Shown piece after piece: positions 13,918 through 21,833 of a stretch of DNA of 64,000 bases. The position numbers were made by a program, and so were the translations under genes. Position 1 is the stretch's first letter. Every line of letters begins with the position of its first letter. The stretch comes from a virus. The stretch is from IMG/VR virus record IMGVR_UViG_3300049845_000008, positions 1-64,000 of that record. One strand, 5' to 3'. The notes under the pieces were generated by a model. It was given only the letters and a program-made list of their open reading frames with translations. It did no database searches and was not told the origin of the DNA.

Positions 13918-14048
13918 AACTCAACCATTTTCCCACACCGCTTACACGGACCTGCCGCAGTGCGGTTACTGTAAAAGATCAGATCAATATCACCATGCCC
14001 ACGCAAAGCACACCAGAACTGCTTCCACCATTCTCTAATCTTCATCAT
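13914..14048 (-). CDS. Cys/His-rich microprotein, probable zinc-binding (44 aa)
   Basis: A 44-codon frame begins MMKIREWWKQFWCALRGH and ends PCKRCGKMVEL. One Cys and a His (WC-x4-GH), then about 16 residues later a CxxC pair (CKRC), suggest a C-H-C-C zinc-binding knuckle, as in small phage and bacterial zinc-ribbon proteins. The start ATG at 14048 overlaps the previous gene by ATGA, and the stop TGA overlaps the GTG of uvsW. Both overlaps and the patterned Cys residues support a real gene. No function is known. Confidence 0.62.
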   Translation of the reverse strand: MMKIREWWKQFWCALRGHGDIDLIFYSNRTAAGPCKRCGKMVEL

Positions 14049-14203
14049 CCATCTTCCCATACGAACCCGAAGAACAACTTCATCATGGTGCGATGAAACC
14101 AGTTGGGTTTCTTGGGGAAGTTTAGACGGCAGTGTTGATAGCGATAGCCGCCCACCATCTTAGGTAGGGCTGAAATGACGTTGTATTGAGTGTTAGTGTC
14201 CAC
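14045..14203 (-). CDS. Small phage protein (52 aa)
   Basis: A 52-codon frame from GTG 14203, with GGAGAGG about ten bases upstream, overlapping the uvsY stop. It is basic and aromatic, with the segment KKPNWFHRTMMKLFFGF followed by VWEDG. Short proteins with a PNxFHRxMxxLxxG-like core are common in T4-like phages near recombination genes, from memory. The stop overlaps the start of the next microprotein by ATGA. Four genes (uvsY, this, the zinc microprotein, uvsW) are thus chained by overlaps. Function unknown. Confidence 0.6.
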   Translation of the reverse strand: MDTNTQYNVISALPKMVGGYRYQHCRLNFPKKPNWFHRTMMKLFFGFVWEDG

Positions 14204-14645
14204 CGCGTTCAAACCTCTCCCATGCCATCCATTCCTTCATCTGCCATGTACGGTTGTTGAGTTCCTTCATGACGTAGGTGCAGAAAGACACGCACTCTTC
14301 ATGGAACGTGATCTGCGCCTTGATCTTAGCCAGATCGTCGTCAGCATCCATGTACACGTTGAGGTCAGCCTTGAGAGTGAACGGGAAGGGTTCCCAATCC
14401 AACATAGCCAACTCTTCCTGAGAAAGCTTGCCGTTGTAGTAGCACCACTTGAGCTTGCGCATCTTGTTGAACTCAGCCTCGCGTCGAGCGACCGCAAGTT
14501 TGTGCATCGACAAATACTTGTTGTACTTAGAGTGAAGGACAGGAATCTTGATCATCTGTCCACCCGCATCCGTTGTGTCAACGTGCGAGTCTGTTTCCCA
14601 TTCCGAAATCAACTGTTCGACATTGGGTGCAATCATATTAGCCAT
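14193..14645 (-). CDS. uvsY: Recombination mediator UvsY
   Basis: A 150-residue protein similar to T4 UvsY (137). UvsY loads the UvsX recombinase onto gp32-covered single-stranded DNA. It is rich in helix, with the conserved segments LHSKYNKYL, KLKWCYYNGKLSQEEL and ADDDLAKIK, and ends with ELNNRTWQMKEWMAWE, a strongly conserved UvsY region. A strong promoter (14677-14705) is directly upstream, and micro-genes and uvsW follow by overlap. UvsX itself is not in the window. No anomaly is seen. Confidence 0.92.
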   Translation of the reverse strand: MANMIAPNVEQLISEWETDSHVDTTDAGGQMIKIPVLHSKYNKYLSMHKLAVARREAEFNKMRKLKWCYYNGKLSQEELAMLDWEPFPFTLKADLNVYMDADDDLAKIKAQITFHEECVSFCTYVMKELNNRTWQMKEWMAWERFERGGH

Positions 14646-14676
14646 AGCAAAGAATCTCCATCAAAAGCATATGGTT

Positions 14677-14705
14677 ATCATACCATATTTCGGTTAGAGA
14701 GTCAA
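14677..14705 (-). promoter_or_regulatory. Sigma70-like promoter of the uvsY-uvsW unit
   Basis: TTGACT (14700-14705), a 17-base spacer and -10 TATGAT (14677-14682) with an upstream TG (TGGTATGAT), i.e. an extended -10. It spans the 3' end of the preceding late gene and drives uvsY, 32 bases from the -10 to the ATG. The -35 TTGACT is identical to those at 2317-2322 and 4638-4643. Confidence 0.75.
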
Positions 14706-15250
14706 ATTCTTTCGATGTTGTAATACGAATATCTGAAAGTTACGTCGGATGTGATGATGTTCTCAGCCGAGTCGAGCGAGCTAAATTGAATTCCACCTAG
14801 ACTTGTCGGGAACAAATCTTTGTATTGAATGCGGACATTAGGGTTATTCTTATTAGTGAATACTGTCATGGAGGCGTCCGAATACTGTGGCGGCAGTTTC
14901 ACACCCGATCCACGCCGAACCTGAGTGTCACGGAACTTGGTGTCCATCTTGGCATACTCTTCGAATTCCTTGGGGAAGGTCATCGCACGAATCCAGTCAT
15001 GAATAGCTTCCCAATCCTTGAGGTCTTCGTCAATCAACATGGTCACGTTCAGGGTATCGTAGATAGCCTTTTCGCCCGGTTGCCATAGATCGACAAACGG
15101 CGTCGGACGCTGAATTTCTGTCAAGGAAATGCCGGGGAGATTTGCAGTCTGGCAAAAGAAAGTCAACCCCGGCAGGCGCATGAAGTTGAGTTTGAACTTC
15201 GTGCTTTGCAGGATATCACGATTCGATGGATTGCGGGTGATTGCGCTCAT
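14702..15250 (-). CDS. Probable tail/baseplate structural protein (182 aa)
   Basis: A 182-residue protein (NRDILQSTKFKLNFMRLPGL, FCQTANLPGISLTEI) resembling gp19-fold tail-tube-like or tail-associated structural proteins. The pattern of N-terminal strand, aromatic loop and C-terminal FRYSYYNIE fits a tube-protein fold, comparable with gp19 in this window. It has its own late promoter (15276-15282), 26 bases upstream of its ATG, and lies after the gp23 terminator. So it is expressed late and independently of gp23. Tail-tube initiator or baseplate protein is a plausible role; it is not identifiable as a specific T4 gene product from sequence alone. Confidence 0.6.
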   Translation of the reverse strand: MSAITRNPSNRDILQSTKFKLNFMRLPGLTFFCQTANLPGISLTEIQRPTPFVDLWQPGEKAIYDTLNVTMLIDEDLKDWEAIHDWIRAMTFPKEFEEYAKMDTKFRDTQVRRGSGVKLPPQYSDASMTVFTNKNNPNVRIQYKDLFPTSLGGIQFSSLDSAENIITSDVTFRYSYYNIERI

Positions 15251-15275
15251 GCGTATTCTCCAAGGGAGTGTGATC

Positions 15276-15282
15276 TATTTAG
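15276..15282 (-). promoter_or_regulatory. Late promoter CTAAATA
   Basis: CTAAATA on the minus strand lies 26 bases upstream of the ATG at 15250, just downstream of the gp23 terminator. This matches the T4-like late promoter core. Confidence 0.75.
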
Positions 15283-15287
15283 CAGAC

Positions 15288-15320
15288 AACAAAAAGGGGC
15301 GGGAGTTGCCTCCCGCCCCT
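15288..15320 (-). terminator. Rho-independent terminator after gp23
   Basis: A perfect 11-bp GC-rich stem, AGGGGCGGGAG (15295-15305) with CTCCCGCCCCT (15310-15320), has loop TTGC. On the minus strand TTTTTGT follows directly. It separates the abundant gp23 transcript from the next gene. Confidence 0.95.
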
Positions 15321-15364
15321 GAGTCACTTGGGATTGCTCCCTCGTTATTATTGGCGACCAGTTA

Positions 15365-16708
15365 TCAACCGATTAGGTTGACGACTTGGAACTTACGGTA
15401 GTAAGTGTTGGTGCCGTTTGCCAGAGTTCCCGAGACAGCCGTTTCAGCACCCTGCGAAGAGTTCTGGAATGGGTTGCCAACCATGCCGTAGCGGGTCTTG
15501 AACCCGATCTTAGGCTGGAAGGTGTCTGGATCGATTGCGCGAACCATCTGTAGAGGAACGTATGGGCAGTAGAACACACCTGCGTCATAAGGGGTTGGAC
15601 CCTTATAGCCAACGATTACGTAGTCTGCGCCCGTTACCGAGTATGGATCCACGTAGACCTTGAGGCGACCGAATAGCGTACCTGCGAAGGTGTTGCCAGT
15701 GTCGTCAACCGAAAGGTTGGTGTTGTTGGTGAGTGCGCCCTGATAGTCAAGCAGACCGGTCATCGACAGAGCCGATGCAACGTCCGTGCTGACGATCAGA
15801 ATGTTGCCCTTGCCACGGCGAGTGTCCTTAGCAATCTTGTTGCAAGAACGCTCAACAGCGAACAGAAGTCCCTTGAACTTTTCAACTGCCCAACGTCCGG
15901 ACGTATCCGAAGTGCTGTTCAGGTTGAACTGTGCCGAGGTAAGCCCCGTAACACCAACGTTTGCCACTGCGTAAACCGTGCGAATGACTTCGCGGTTGAT
16001 TTCTGCAAGGATTTCGGTGGAAAGGATGTTCGATAGCTCGGCTTCTGCGTCAAGACCGTGAATCGCCTTCAAATCTTGAGCGAGTTCAAGCGTGTACTGT
16101 GCCTTAAGAGCGCGGCTCTTAGCGACAACCGACACACGCTCAATCGTGAAGCCCATTTCTGCCATCGTCGAGCCGAGGTTTTCAGCCGTAGACGTAGACA
16201 TGCCGGTACCGGTGTTAGCCAGAACGACATTAGCAATGTTACCGCCGAGTGCAGCAGCAGTGTGAGTGCCGGTGCCTGCCCATGCAGTGTTAGCTTCGTT
16301 GTAGAACGATTCAGGGGTCGATGCTGTGTTGAGGACAGCGTTGCCAGTGTTAGCATACTTAGCCTGCATCGCGAAGATCAAGCCGGTAGGACCGGTCATT
16401 GGCTGCACGCCGCAAACGTCATATGCCATTAGGTTAGGAAGTGCACGACGAACCAATCCGATTAGGATAGGATCGAAGCCCTTGATGTTGCCTGCGCCAG
16501 TCTCTAGCGAGCCTACGCCTGCGCCGACCGAGTTAGGAACGGCTTCGAACATGTTGCCATAAGCAGCAGCTTCTTCGCGCATTGCCTTTTCTTGGTTCTC
16601 AAGAATGACAGCCGTGACTGCCTTCTTGTATGGGTCCGTGATCTTAGCCAGTTCAGGGTGATCAAGGACTGGTGCCCACTTCTGGACATGAGTTTCTGAT
16701 AGATACAT
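15365..16708 (-). CDS. 23: Major capsid protein gp23
   Basis: A 447-residue capsid protein of the T4 gp23 family (T4 521). It assembles as hexamers of the head shell on the gp22 scaffold and is processed by gp21. The central sequence NLMAYDVCGVQPMTGPTGLIFAMQ is the family's signature, and the C-terminal region with KVYVDPYSVTGADYVIVGYKG is also typical. A candidate gp21 cleavage is after Glu55 in NMFE-AVPNS, removing the N-terminal segment. No CTAAATA occurs just upstream (only AACTAAAC), so gp23 is likely transcribed from the gp22 promoter. A strong terminator follows. Confidence 0.95.
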   Translation of the reverse strand: MYLSETHVQKWAPVLDHPELAKITDPYKKAVTAVILENQEKAMREEAAAYGNMFEAVPNSVGAGVGSLETGAGNIKGFDPILIGLVRRALPNLMAYDVCGVQPMTGPTGLIFAMQAKYANTGNAVLNTASTPESFYNEANTAWAGTGTHTAAALGGNIANVVLANTGTGMSTSTAENLGSTMAEMGFTIERVSVVAKSRALKAQYTLELAQDLKAIHGLDAEAELSNILSTEILAEINREVIRTVYAVANVGVTGLTSAQFNLNSTSDTSGRWAVEKFKGLLFAVERSCNKIAKDTRRGKGNILIVSTDVASALSMTGLLDYQGALTNNTNLSVDDTGNTFAGTLFGRLKVYVDPYSVTGADYVIVGYKGPTPYDAGVFYCPYVPLQMVRAIDPDTFQPKIGFKTRYGMVGNPFQNSSQGAETAVSGTLANGTNTYYRKFQVVNLIG

Positions 16709-16750
16709 TTGGTTTTCTCCGTAAGAGGTTTGGTTTAGTTCGCAGTTGCC

Positions 16751-17992
16751 TTACTTGGCTAGCTGCTTGCTGATTGCTGATACATAACGATCCATACTTG
16801 GGGTTACTTCCTTGGTTTCAGTCTCTACGAGAGCCTGTGGTGCTTCACTGACCTTTTTACCCGATGGGAAGTAATTCTCGCGAATCACTGCGAGCTTCTG
16901 CGAATACTCACCCTCTGTGGTGAACTCTACGCCCTCTGCGAGCGACTTAATCTTTTCGACCTGAACTTCAGTCAGACCTTCGCAAATCTTGCGTAGGACT
17001 TCCTGAGACTTAGACTCTGCCAATGCCTTGACGAGCTTCGTGTTCTGTTCAGCCTGTTCCTTTAGCATTTCCTGAGAGCTAGCAACCTGTGCTGCAAGTT
17101 CTTCTAGGAGGTCTGCCTTCTCTTCTGGAACTTCAATGTAGTGTTCCGTGAAGAGATTCTTGAGTCCTGCCATGAAGTCTTCGGCAATTTCTGCGCGTAG
17201 ACCAGACTCGACTGCAAGCTTGTTGTCTTCCATCCACTGCTCGACCACGTAGTTGAGGTATTCGTCAACCTGCGAGGTCATCTGCTCTTCAAGCTCAGAC
17301 ACGGTGGATTCCATGATTGCTTCGTTCTCAGCCGAAACCTTCTCGACAATCGCTTCGACGCGGCTGCGGACAGCGGCTTCGAAAATCGTCGTTGCTTTGG
17401 TCTTGAACTCTTCCGACAGATTCTCGCCGCTGAATAGAGCGTCGATATCCTGTGCGCAAGAACCCATGTTCTCGGAAACCAGAGCCTTGAGTGCTTCGGT
17501 ACGAGCGGCTTGAACTTCTTCTTCGGTCAACTCAGGAGCTACTTCTTCCTTCACTTCCTTCTTGTCTTCCTCATCTTCGTCCTCGTCCTTCTCATCTTCA
17601 TCGTCATCACACTTCTCGCCCTTGGCTTCGGTGACAACTTCTTCGGATGATTCCTCTTCCTCGGACAGTGCTGCAAGTTCTGCTAGCTCTTCTTCGGATA
17701 GGGTGTCGAGGTATGCGTCGATTTCTTCTTCGGTCAGTTCAGGAAGATCTTCCTCAGAAGACTCTTCTTCCTTAACAGCCTTAGCGGATAGCGGCTGCCC
17801 TTCCTTTGGAGTGACAGCTTCCTTAGCCTTAGCGGAAACCTTTGGTCCGGTTGCCTCTGGCTCAGTTGTAGGGGTTTGTCCACCGAGGTCTTCGGCTCCT
17901 GCGCCGGGACCGGCTTCCAACGGATCCTTCTTGGCAGAGCCAAGGGACGTTGCGAGGATTTCGGCAGCAGATTCAGATAGGGACTTGCTCAT
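16751..17992 (-). CDS. 22: Prohead core scaffold gp22
   Basis: A 413-residue scaffold protein, longer than T4 gp22 (269). The N-terminal half is dominated by Glu/Asp/Ser/Lys runs (for example CDDDEDEKDEDEDEEDKK), and the C-terminal half is helical and matches gp22 in the segment with YVVEQWMEDNKL and the following EDFMAGLKNLFTEHY. It forms the internal core on which gp23 assembles, then is degraded by gp21; (L/I)xE-like sites are many. It has a late promoter 26 bases before the ATG and lies between gp21 and gp23 as in T4. The extra length is in the acidic N-terminal region. Confidence 0.9.
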   Translation of the reverse strand: MSKSLSESAAEILATSLGSAKKDPLEAGPGAGAEDLGGQTPTTEPEATGPKVSAKAKEAVTPKEGQPLSAKAVKEEESSEEDLPELTEEEIDAYLDTLSEEELAELAALSEEEESSEEVVTEAKGEKCDDDEDEKDEDEDEEDKKEVKEEVAPELTEEEVQAARTEALKALVSENMGSCAQDIDALFSGENLSEEFKTKATTIFEAAVRSRVEAIVEKVSAENEAIMESTVSELEEQMTSQVDEYLNYVVEQWMEDNKLAVESGLRAEIAEDFMAGLKNLFTEHYIEVPEEKADLLEELAAQVASSQEMLKEQAEQNTKLVKALAESKSQEVLRKICEGLTEVQVEKIKSLAEGVEFTTEGEYSQKLAVIRENYFPSGKKVSEAPQALVETETKEVTPSMDRYVSAISKQLAK

Positions 17993-18017
17993 GTTCTAAC
18001 TCCTGTTAGGGTACGTT

Positions 18018-18024
18018 TATTTAG
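18018..18024 (-). promoter_or_regulatory. Late promoter CTAAATA for gp22-gp23
   Basis: CTAAATA on the minus strand lies 26 bases upstream of ATG 17992. It is the likely source of the abundant gp22 and gp23 mRNA, since no nearer late motif precedes gp23. Confidence 0.75.
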
Positions 18025-18029
18025 TAAAC

Positions 18030-18674
18030 TTAAAGTTTTGACAAGAAATTCTCAAAGATTCTCAAGGAGATATCTTCGATCTGTCTAGACTTTGCGTTGC
18101 GGATTTCATCATACATTTGGACAACATCGACCTCACGGACGATTCCATTGTCCCAAACCCATTCCTTACCTTCCATGATGCCTTGTACAAAGGCTCCGGG
18201 TGCGGATGGGTCAGCCACGATATCTGCTGCTGTAGCGAGATAGTAGTCATCTTGAACCATGTTCACGCCATTGACTTCCTTGAGGGAACCCATGCCGCGT
18301 GAAGACACGCCTAGGCTTGCGCCGCCGTCCAGAAGCCCCTTTGCGGTCTTGCCGTATGGGGTTTCAAGGATTTTAGCCTTGCCGTAGAATGTGGATCCTT
18401 CCTGACGTAGATTGACGATCAGGTGGGAAACACGGTCTAGATTGATGGATGGAGAGTCAGGATGCCCCAACTCACCGAATGCTCTGTTCTTAGTGATATA
18501 CTCTTCATTGTAGCGGCGAACTTCCCGCTCAAGAATGGACTTGGAATAGACACGCCCGTTGCGGTTCTTCTGCTCGCCCACTAGGAACGGACCAGTGATG
18601 AAAAGGCTCTTGACACCGTTCTTTTCTTCGGTGAGTACCTTCACATCCTGTAGTGTTTCTGTGATAAGTTTCAT
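18030..18674 (-). CDS. 21: Prohead protease gp21
   Basis: A 214-residue protease (T4 212) that cleaves gp23, gp22 and core proteins during head maturation. It is of the phage prohead serine-protease type: the catalytic His is likely His71 in FGELGHPD, and the nucleophile lies in LGVSSRG (Ser124 or 125). The N-terminal sequence NRNGRVYSKSILEREV is also characteristic. It follows the core genes and precedes gp22 as in T4. It starts five bases after the stop of the basic protein gene. Confidence 0.92.
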   Translation of the reverse strand: MKLITETLQDVKVLTEEKNGVKSLFITGPFLVGEQKNRNGRVYSKSILEREVRRYNEEYITKNRAFGELGHPDSPSINLDRVSHLIVNLRQEGSTFYGKAKILETPYGKTAKGLLDGGASLGVSSRGMGSLKEVNGVNMVQDDYYLATAADIVADPSAPGAFVQGIMEGKEWVWDNGIVREVDVVQMYDEIRNAKSRQIEDISLRIFENFLSKL

Positions 18675-18679
18675 TAGAC

Positions 18680-19006
18680 TTAAACTCCTAGTGACTGTCT
18701 CTTGCGCATGGAACGCTTGCGCTTCATCATGCTTCTTGCCATCTTTGCCTTACGCTTGACCTTGCCCTTTCGTGCTGCTTGCTTACGCTTCATTCTCTCG
18801 GAAGAGGACATGCGAACAAGCTTGCCGCCGCGCATCGTGTAGCCGGGGCGAGTCGAGACTTTCTTCTTTCTCTGAATCTTGCCACCGCGCACACGCGCCT
18901 TGACGATCTTGAAATTGGCTTCGTCCAGACTCGTCGCGACTGCTACCTTGTAGGCTTGCAGCTTCGCTTCGGCAATCTGGTCGAGGTACACAAACAGGTT
19001 ATCCAT
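18680..19006 (-). CDS. Highly basic prohead-core-region protein (108 aa)
   Basis: A 108-residue protein: an N-terminal helical segment (residues 1-35) and then an extremely basic tail of Lys/Arg/Met (KGKVKRKAKMARSMMKRKRS). It lies between gp20 and gp21, where T4 has genes 67 and 68 for prohead core proteins. The gene overlaps the upstream frame by eight bases. It probably binds the acidic scaffold gp22 or DNA; the opposite charges of the two proteins fit this. It is not recognisable as gp67 or gp68 by sequence, so the role is inferred from place and charge. Confidence 0.65.
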   Translation of the reverse strand: MDNLFVYLDQIAEAKLQAYKVAVATSLDEANFKIVKARVRGGKIQRKKKVSTRPGYTMRGGKLVRMSSSERMKRKQAARKGKVKRKAKMARSMMKRKRSMRKRQSLGV

Positions 19007-19241
19007 TTGGATACCCCGGCTGTCCTACAATCGGTGCGCCCATGTCCGAGTTTCCTGCGGATCCACCATAAGGAATGGTGAACACCAAATTGTATTTATC
19101 ATTAGTGTAAAGTGCAACATGCTTTCCATCAGGGAAAATACGAATGCCGCGCCGACGCAGAACGAGCATAGGCGCAGGAATGGATTCATCCCTGAGTGCC
19201 TTATCCTCATTCAACTTGGAACGTAGTTCGCGGAACTTCAT
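18999..19241 (-). CDS. Small prohead-region protein (80 aa)
   Basis: An 80-residue protein starting MKFRELRSKLNEDKAL; the start is taken at ATG 19241, directly after the upstream stop at 19243, rather than an earlier in-frame ATG at 19301 that would overlap. A middle IPAPMLVLRRRGIRIFPDG and a Gly/Pro-rich C terminus (GAPIVGQPGYPNG) are visible. It lies between gp20 and gp21 with other core genes. No family function is known to me. An ATAAATA lies inside it (19093-19099) and could drive the basic protein gene and gp21. Confidence 0.6.
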   Translation of the reverse strand: MKFRELRSKLNEDKALRDESIPAPMLVLRRRGIRIFPDGKHVALYTNDKYNLVFTIPYGGSAGNSDMGAPIVGQPGYPNG

Positions 19242-19242
19242 G

Positions 19243-20163
19243 TTACTTGAATCTCTTGATGCGTTGCAGTGCTTGATTGAATTCGTTTGGATTGGCTTCA
19301 AGCGACTGTCCGAGCGGAACGCCAGACTGCGAAAGCGACTGCACAGCCTGTGCCTTCTGTGCGCCTAGCTTGCGCATGAGCATGTAGCCGGGAGCCTTTG
19401 GATTCTTGGCTGCGAGCTTGGAGAAGTCACGATGCCCTGCGGCTGCTTGCGTAGGGTTGATACCCTTGATTCGAAGCGTCTGCATCGCACGGCGAATGTT
19501 CGTCATGACATTACGGTTGAGTGTAGCATTCGAAGGAGCAACGGCACTCTTCGAACCGCCCGACAGAACTTCGTCTAGCTGCGTGTCTTCGTTGACTCCT
19601 GCTGCTGCCATGAACTTCGCACGATCAAATCGTGGGTTCTGCTGCTTGAACAGGGATGCATGGTGATTAGCCATTTCCTTGCGCTTTTCAGGATGTTCGA
19701 TGCTCTTGATCAGGTCTGCGGTCTGCTGAAAGTGCTTGCGAGTAGGACCGCCTTCTTCAAGGGTTTCTTCCTTGACAGCTTTTCTCTTGACAGCACTGCG
19801 AGCGTCCTTGACGAACTTTGCGCCACGGTCAACATACTCCGCGCCTACACCACCGGGAACGCCACCCATGTTCTTGAAATACTTGCGTGCAGCCCCTTTG
19901 AGTTCCTGACGATGCACGGAAACCTTATGTCCTAGTCCACCCTCATAGTCTTTGCCGATTGCGGAAACGTGACGAGTCCACCGACGCTGCGCGTCCATGC
20001 CCTGCCCTTCCTGTAGATCGTCCATGATGGTCGAAGCGAGTTCTACCTTGCGGACTTCCAGATGATCAGCCAAACGGTCTTGAATCATGGATTCAAAAGC
20101 GGAATTTGCTGCATCCTTGTTGTCTGCTGCAAGAGCGTTGATCAGGTGATTTGCTGTGGTCAT
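19243..20163 (-). CDS. Probable prohead core protein (306 aa)
   Basis: A 306-residue, mostly helical protein. The N-terminal part (residues 14-45, ADNKDAANSAFESMIQDRLA) matches the short helical repeat found in T4-like prohead core proteins such as gp67/gp68. A later segment has HHASLFKQQNPRFDRAKFM, a motif seen in many large phages. The rest is basic and rich in Ala, Gln and Gly. Its late promoter (20189-20195) lies 26 bases upstream, inside gp20. Core assembly is inferred from position. The C-terminal basic part suggests DNA or scaffold binding. Confidence 0.6.
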   Translation of the reverse strand: MTTANHLINALAADNKDAANSAFESMIQDRLADHLEVRKVELASTIMDDLQEGQGMDAQRRWTRHVSAIGKDYEGGLGHKVSVHRQELKGAARKYFKNMGGVPGGVGAEYVDRGAKFVKDARSAVKRKAVKEETLEEGGPTRKHFQQTADLIKSIEHPEKRKEMANHHASLFKQQNPRFDRAKFMAAAGVNEDTQLDEVLSGGSKSAVAPSNATLNRNVMTNIRRAMQTLRIKGINPTQAAAGHRDFSKLAAKNPKAPGYMLMRKLGAQKAQAVQSLSQSGVPLGQSLEANPNEFNQALQRIKRFK

Positions 20164-21773
20164 TGTGGAACTCCGGAAGGTATGCCTGTATTTATGTTTG
20201 TTGGACTTCCTGCCTGTGGATTAGAACCCGCAAGAACCTGCTGCTTCGCCATTTCTGCCTGTGCCATGGCTGCGTAGATTTCCTGCTCTTCGGCAATCTC
20301 TTCATCCATCGTTTCGATTTCTTCTTCGGAAAGATGTAGAACGTTCTTCTTGATCCACTTCATCGAATAGTAAGTTCCGACATAAGGAACCAATCCGTTC
20401 AGAAGTGTGACGCGAGAGGTTAGTAGTTCTGCGTCCTTTAGCTCAGAGAAGTTGTTGTCTTCAAGGTAGTCATAGTAGACGAATTCCTTGATCTGATCCC
20501 ATTCTTCGTAGGATGCGATGCCCTTGAGCGCAAGCTGACGCTTCATCAGTTCATCGAACAGGGTAGAGAACTTAGCACGAATACGCTCAACGAACTTGTT
20601 GAACTTCAACTCGTCGCGAGTAATCTCGTTGCTTCTGCCGATGGAGAATCCCTGCTGTGGTTCTAGGCGACCGACTGGCACGCCGAGCGAACGATAGAGA
20701 ACCTGTTGGAAATACTTTACGTCGTCCAACTGTCCAAGTGTCTGTCCACCTTGCAGCGTAGTGATTTCGGTAGACTTACCTTCACCACGGCGAGGAATCC
20801 AGAAGTCTTCGATCATGGAAGTGAACTTACGGTCATCCTTGACTTCGCCAGTGTTCGCATCATAGACGATCTTGTTACGGAACTTCGTCATGATATCGTT
20901 CATGTACTGGTCAGCCTTCATCTTAGGCAGATTACCAACGTCGATGTAGAACACACGGCGTTCTGGTGCGCGGGACAGGCGATAGATTACCACCGCGTCT
21001 TCGATCATTCTAAGTTGATTTAGAGGCTTGATAGCCTTGTGCAGATAGGACAGAACCATGTTGCGTGATACGTCCATCAACCCGGAGTTGATGTTCACCA
21101 CTGCGTCTTCTGCGATCTTCATGGATGCATCGACCGGCGACGACATGACCATGTTGCCACTCGTCATCGACTTGTCGTTGTACACATAGAAGTCTGCGTA
21201 GCCAGAAACAAACTCTACGCCTGTGCGCGGATCCTTGTTCTTGATGACCGTGCGAACCTTGCGGATCTTGCGCGGGTCGAGATAGACAAGTCCTATGATT
21301 CCGTTCTTTGGATTGGTTTCATCTATCTGTACCTGATAGAACAGGCGACCATCGACATACCAACGGCGGAAGATATCGTGTCCATTGTTGTCGAAGTCCA
21401 ACATGCGTAACAGAGACTTGAACTCTTCGCGCAGCATGTTCTTGATGGATTCGGATTGCTTGAGTTCATCAAGCACAATCTCAACAGACATACCCTTTTC
21501 GTCGTGGACGATTGCTTCGTTGACGATTTCATCGATGGCTGCTTCCACTTCGGGTTGCATAGCCATGGTGCGATAACGAGAGATTAGCTCGTTCTCGTTC
21601 TTGAATGCGGACTCTAGATTGAGGTAGGTGCCATAGTAGCCACCGAGAGCGCCTGCGTTGATGACGTATGCGCCATCATCTGTCTGTGGCGGTGCGATAG
21701 CGGGTGCTTGGGCAACTACGGTGTCGTTTTCCGCTGCCCGAGTGATCTGCCAACCGAATAGGTTAATAGCCAT
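20160..21773 (-). CDS. 20: Portal vertex protein gp20
   Basis: A 537-residue portal (T4 524). It forms the dodecameric ring at the unique capsid vertex, through which gp17 packages DNA and to which the neck attaches. The family sequence is present throughout: the segment around RYRTMAMQPEVEAAIDEIVN, then RRWYVDGRLFYQVQID, YRLSRAPERRVFYIDVGNLP, and the C-terminal ALKGIASYEEWDQIKE. The last helices end in a Gln/Ala-rich tail. It overlaps the next gene by four bases. Between gp19 and gp20 lies a terminator-like hairpin, and no CTAAATA precedes gp20, so expression may depend on readthrough. Confidence 0.95.
   Translation of the reverse strand: MAINLFGWQITRAAENDTVVAQAPAIAPPQTDDGAYVINAGALGGYYGTYLNLESAFKNENELISRYRTMAMQPEVEAAIDEIVNEAIVHDEKGMSVEIVLDELKQSESIKNMLREEFKSLLRMLDFDNNGHDIFRRWYVDGRLFYQVQIDETNPKNGIIGLVYLDPRKIRKVRTVIKNKDPRTGVEFVSGYADFYVYNDKSMTSGNMVMSSPVDASMKIAEDAVVNINSGLMDVSRNMVLSYLHKAIKPLNQLRMIEDAVVIYRLSRAPERRVFYIDVGNLPKMKADQYMNDIMTKFRNKIVYDANTGEVKDDRKFTSMIEDFWIPRRGEGKSTEITTLQGGQTLGQLDDVKYFQQVLYRSLGVPVGRLEPQQGFSIGRSNEITRDELKFNKFVERIRAKFSTLFDELMKRQLALKGIASYEEWDQIKEFVYYDYLEDNNFSELKDAELLTSRVTLLNGLVPYVGTYYSMKWIKKNVLHLSEEEIETMDEEIAEEQEIYAAMAQAEMAKQQVLAGSNPQAGSPTNINTGIPSGVPQ
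20189..20195 (-). promoter_or_regulatory. Late promoter ATAAATA inside the gp20 3' end
   Basis: ATAAATA on the minus strand is 26 bases upstream of ATG 20163, the same distance as for gp22. It lies within the last codons of gp20. Confidence 0.65.
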
Positions 21774-21795
21774 GCGTTACTCCATATCAAAGGAA

Positions 21796-21825
21796 GGGTG
21801 CGTTGACCTTGGGATCAACGCACCC
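21796..21825 (-). terminator. Hairpin terminator between gp19 and gp20
   Basis: A perfect 11-bp stem, GGGTGCGTTGA (21796-21806) with TCAACGCACCC (21815-21825), has an 8-base loop. On the minus strand TTCCTTTG follows, so the U-tract is only moderate. It probably lets part of transcription pass to gp20. Confidence 0.7.
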
Positions 21826-21833
21826 ATTTCAAG

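Noticed and set aside
16709-16750. Late promoter directly before gp23
   Set aside because: Only AACTAAAC is present, lacking the final TA of CTAAATA; gp23 is more likely read from the gp22 promoter.
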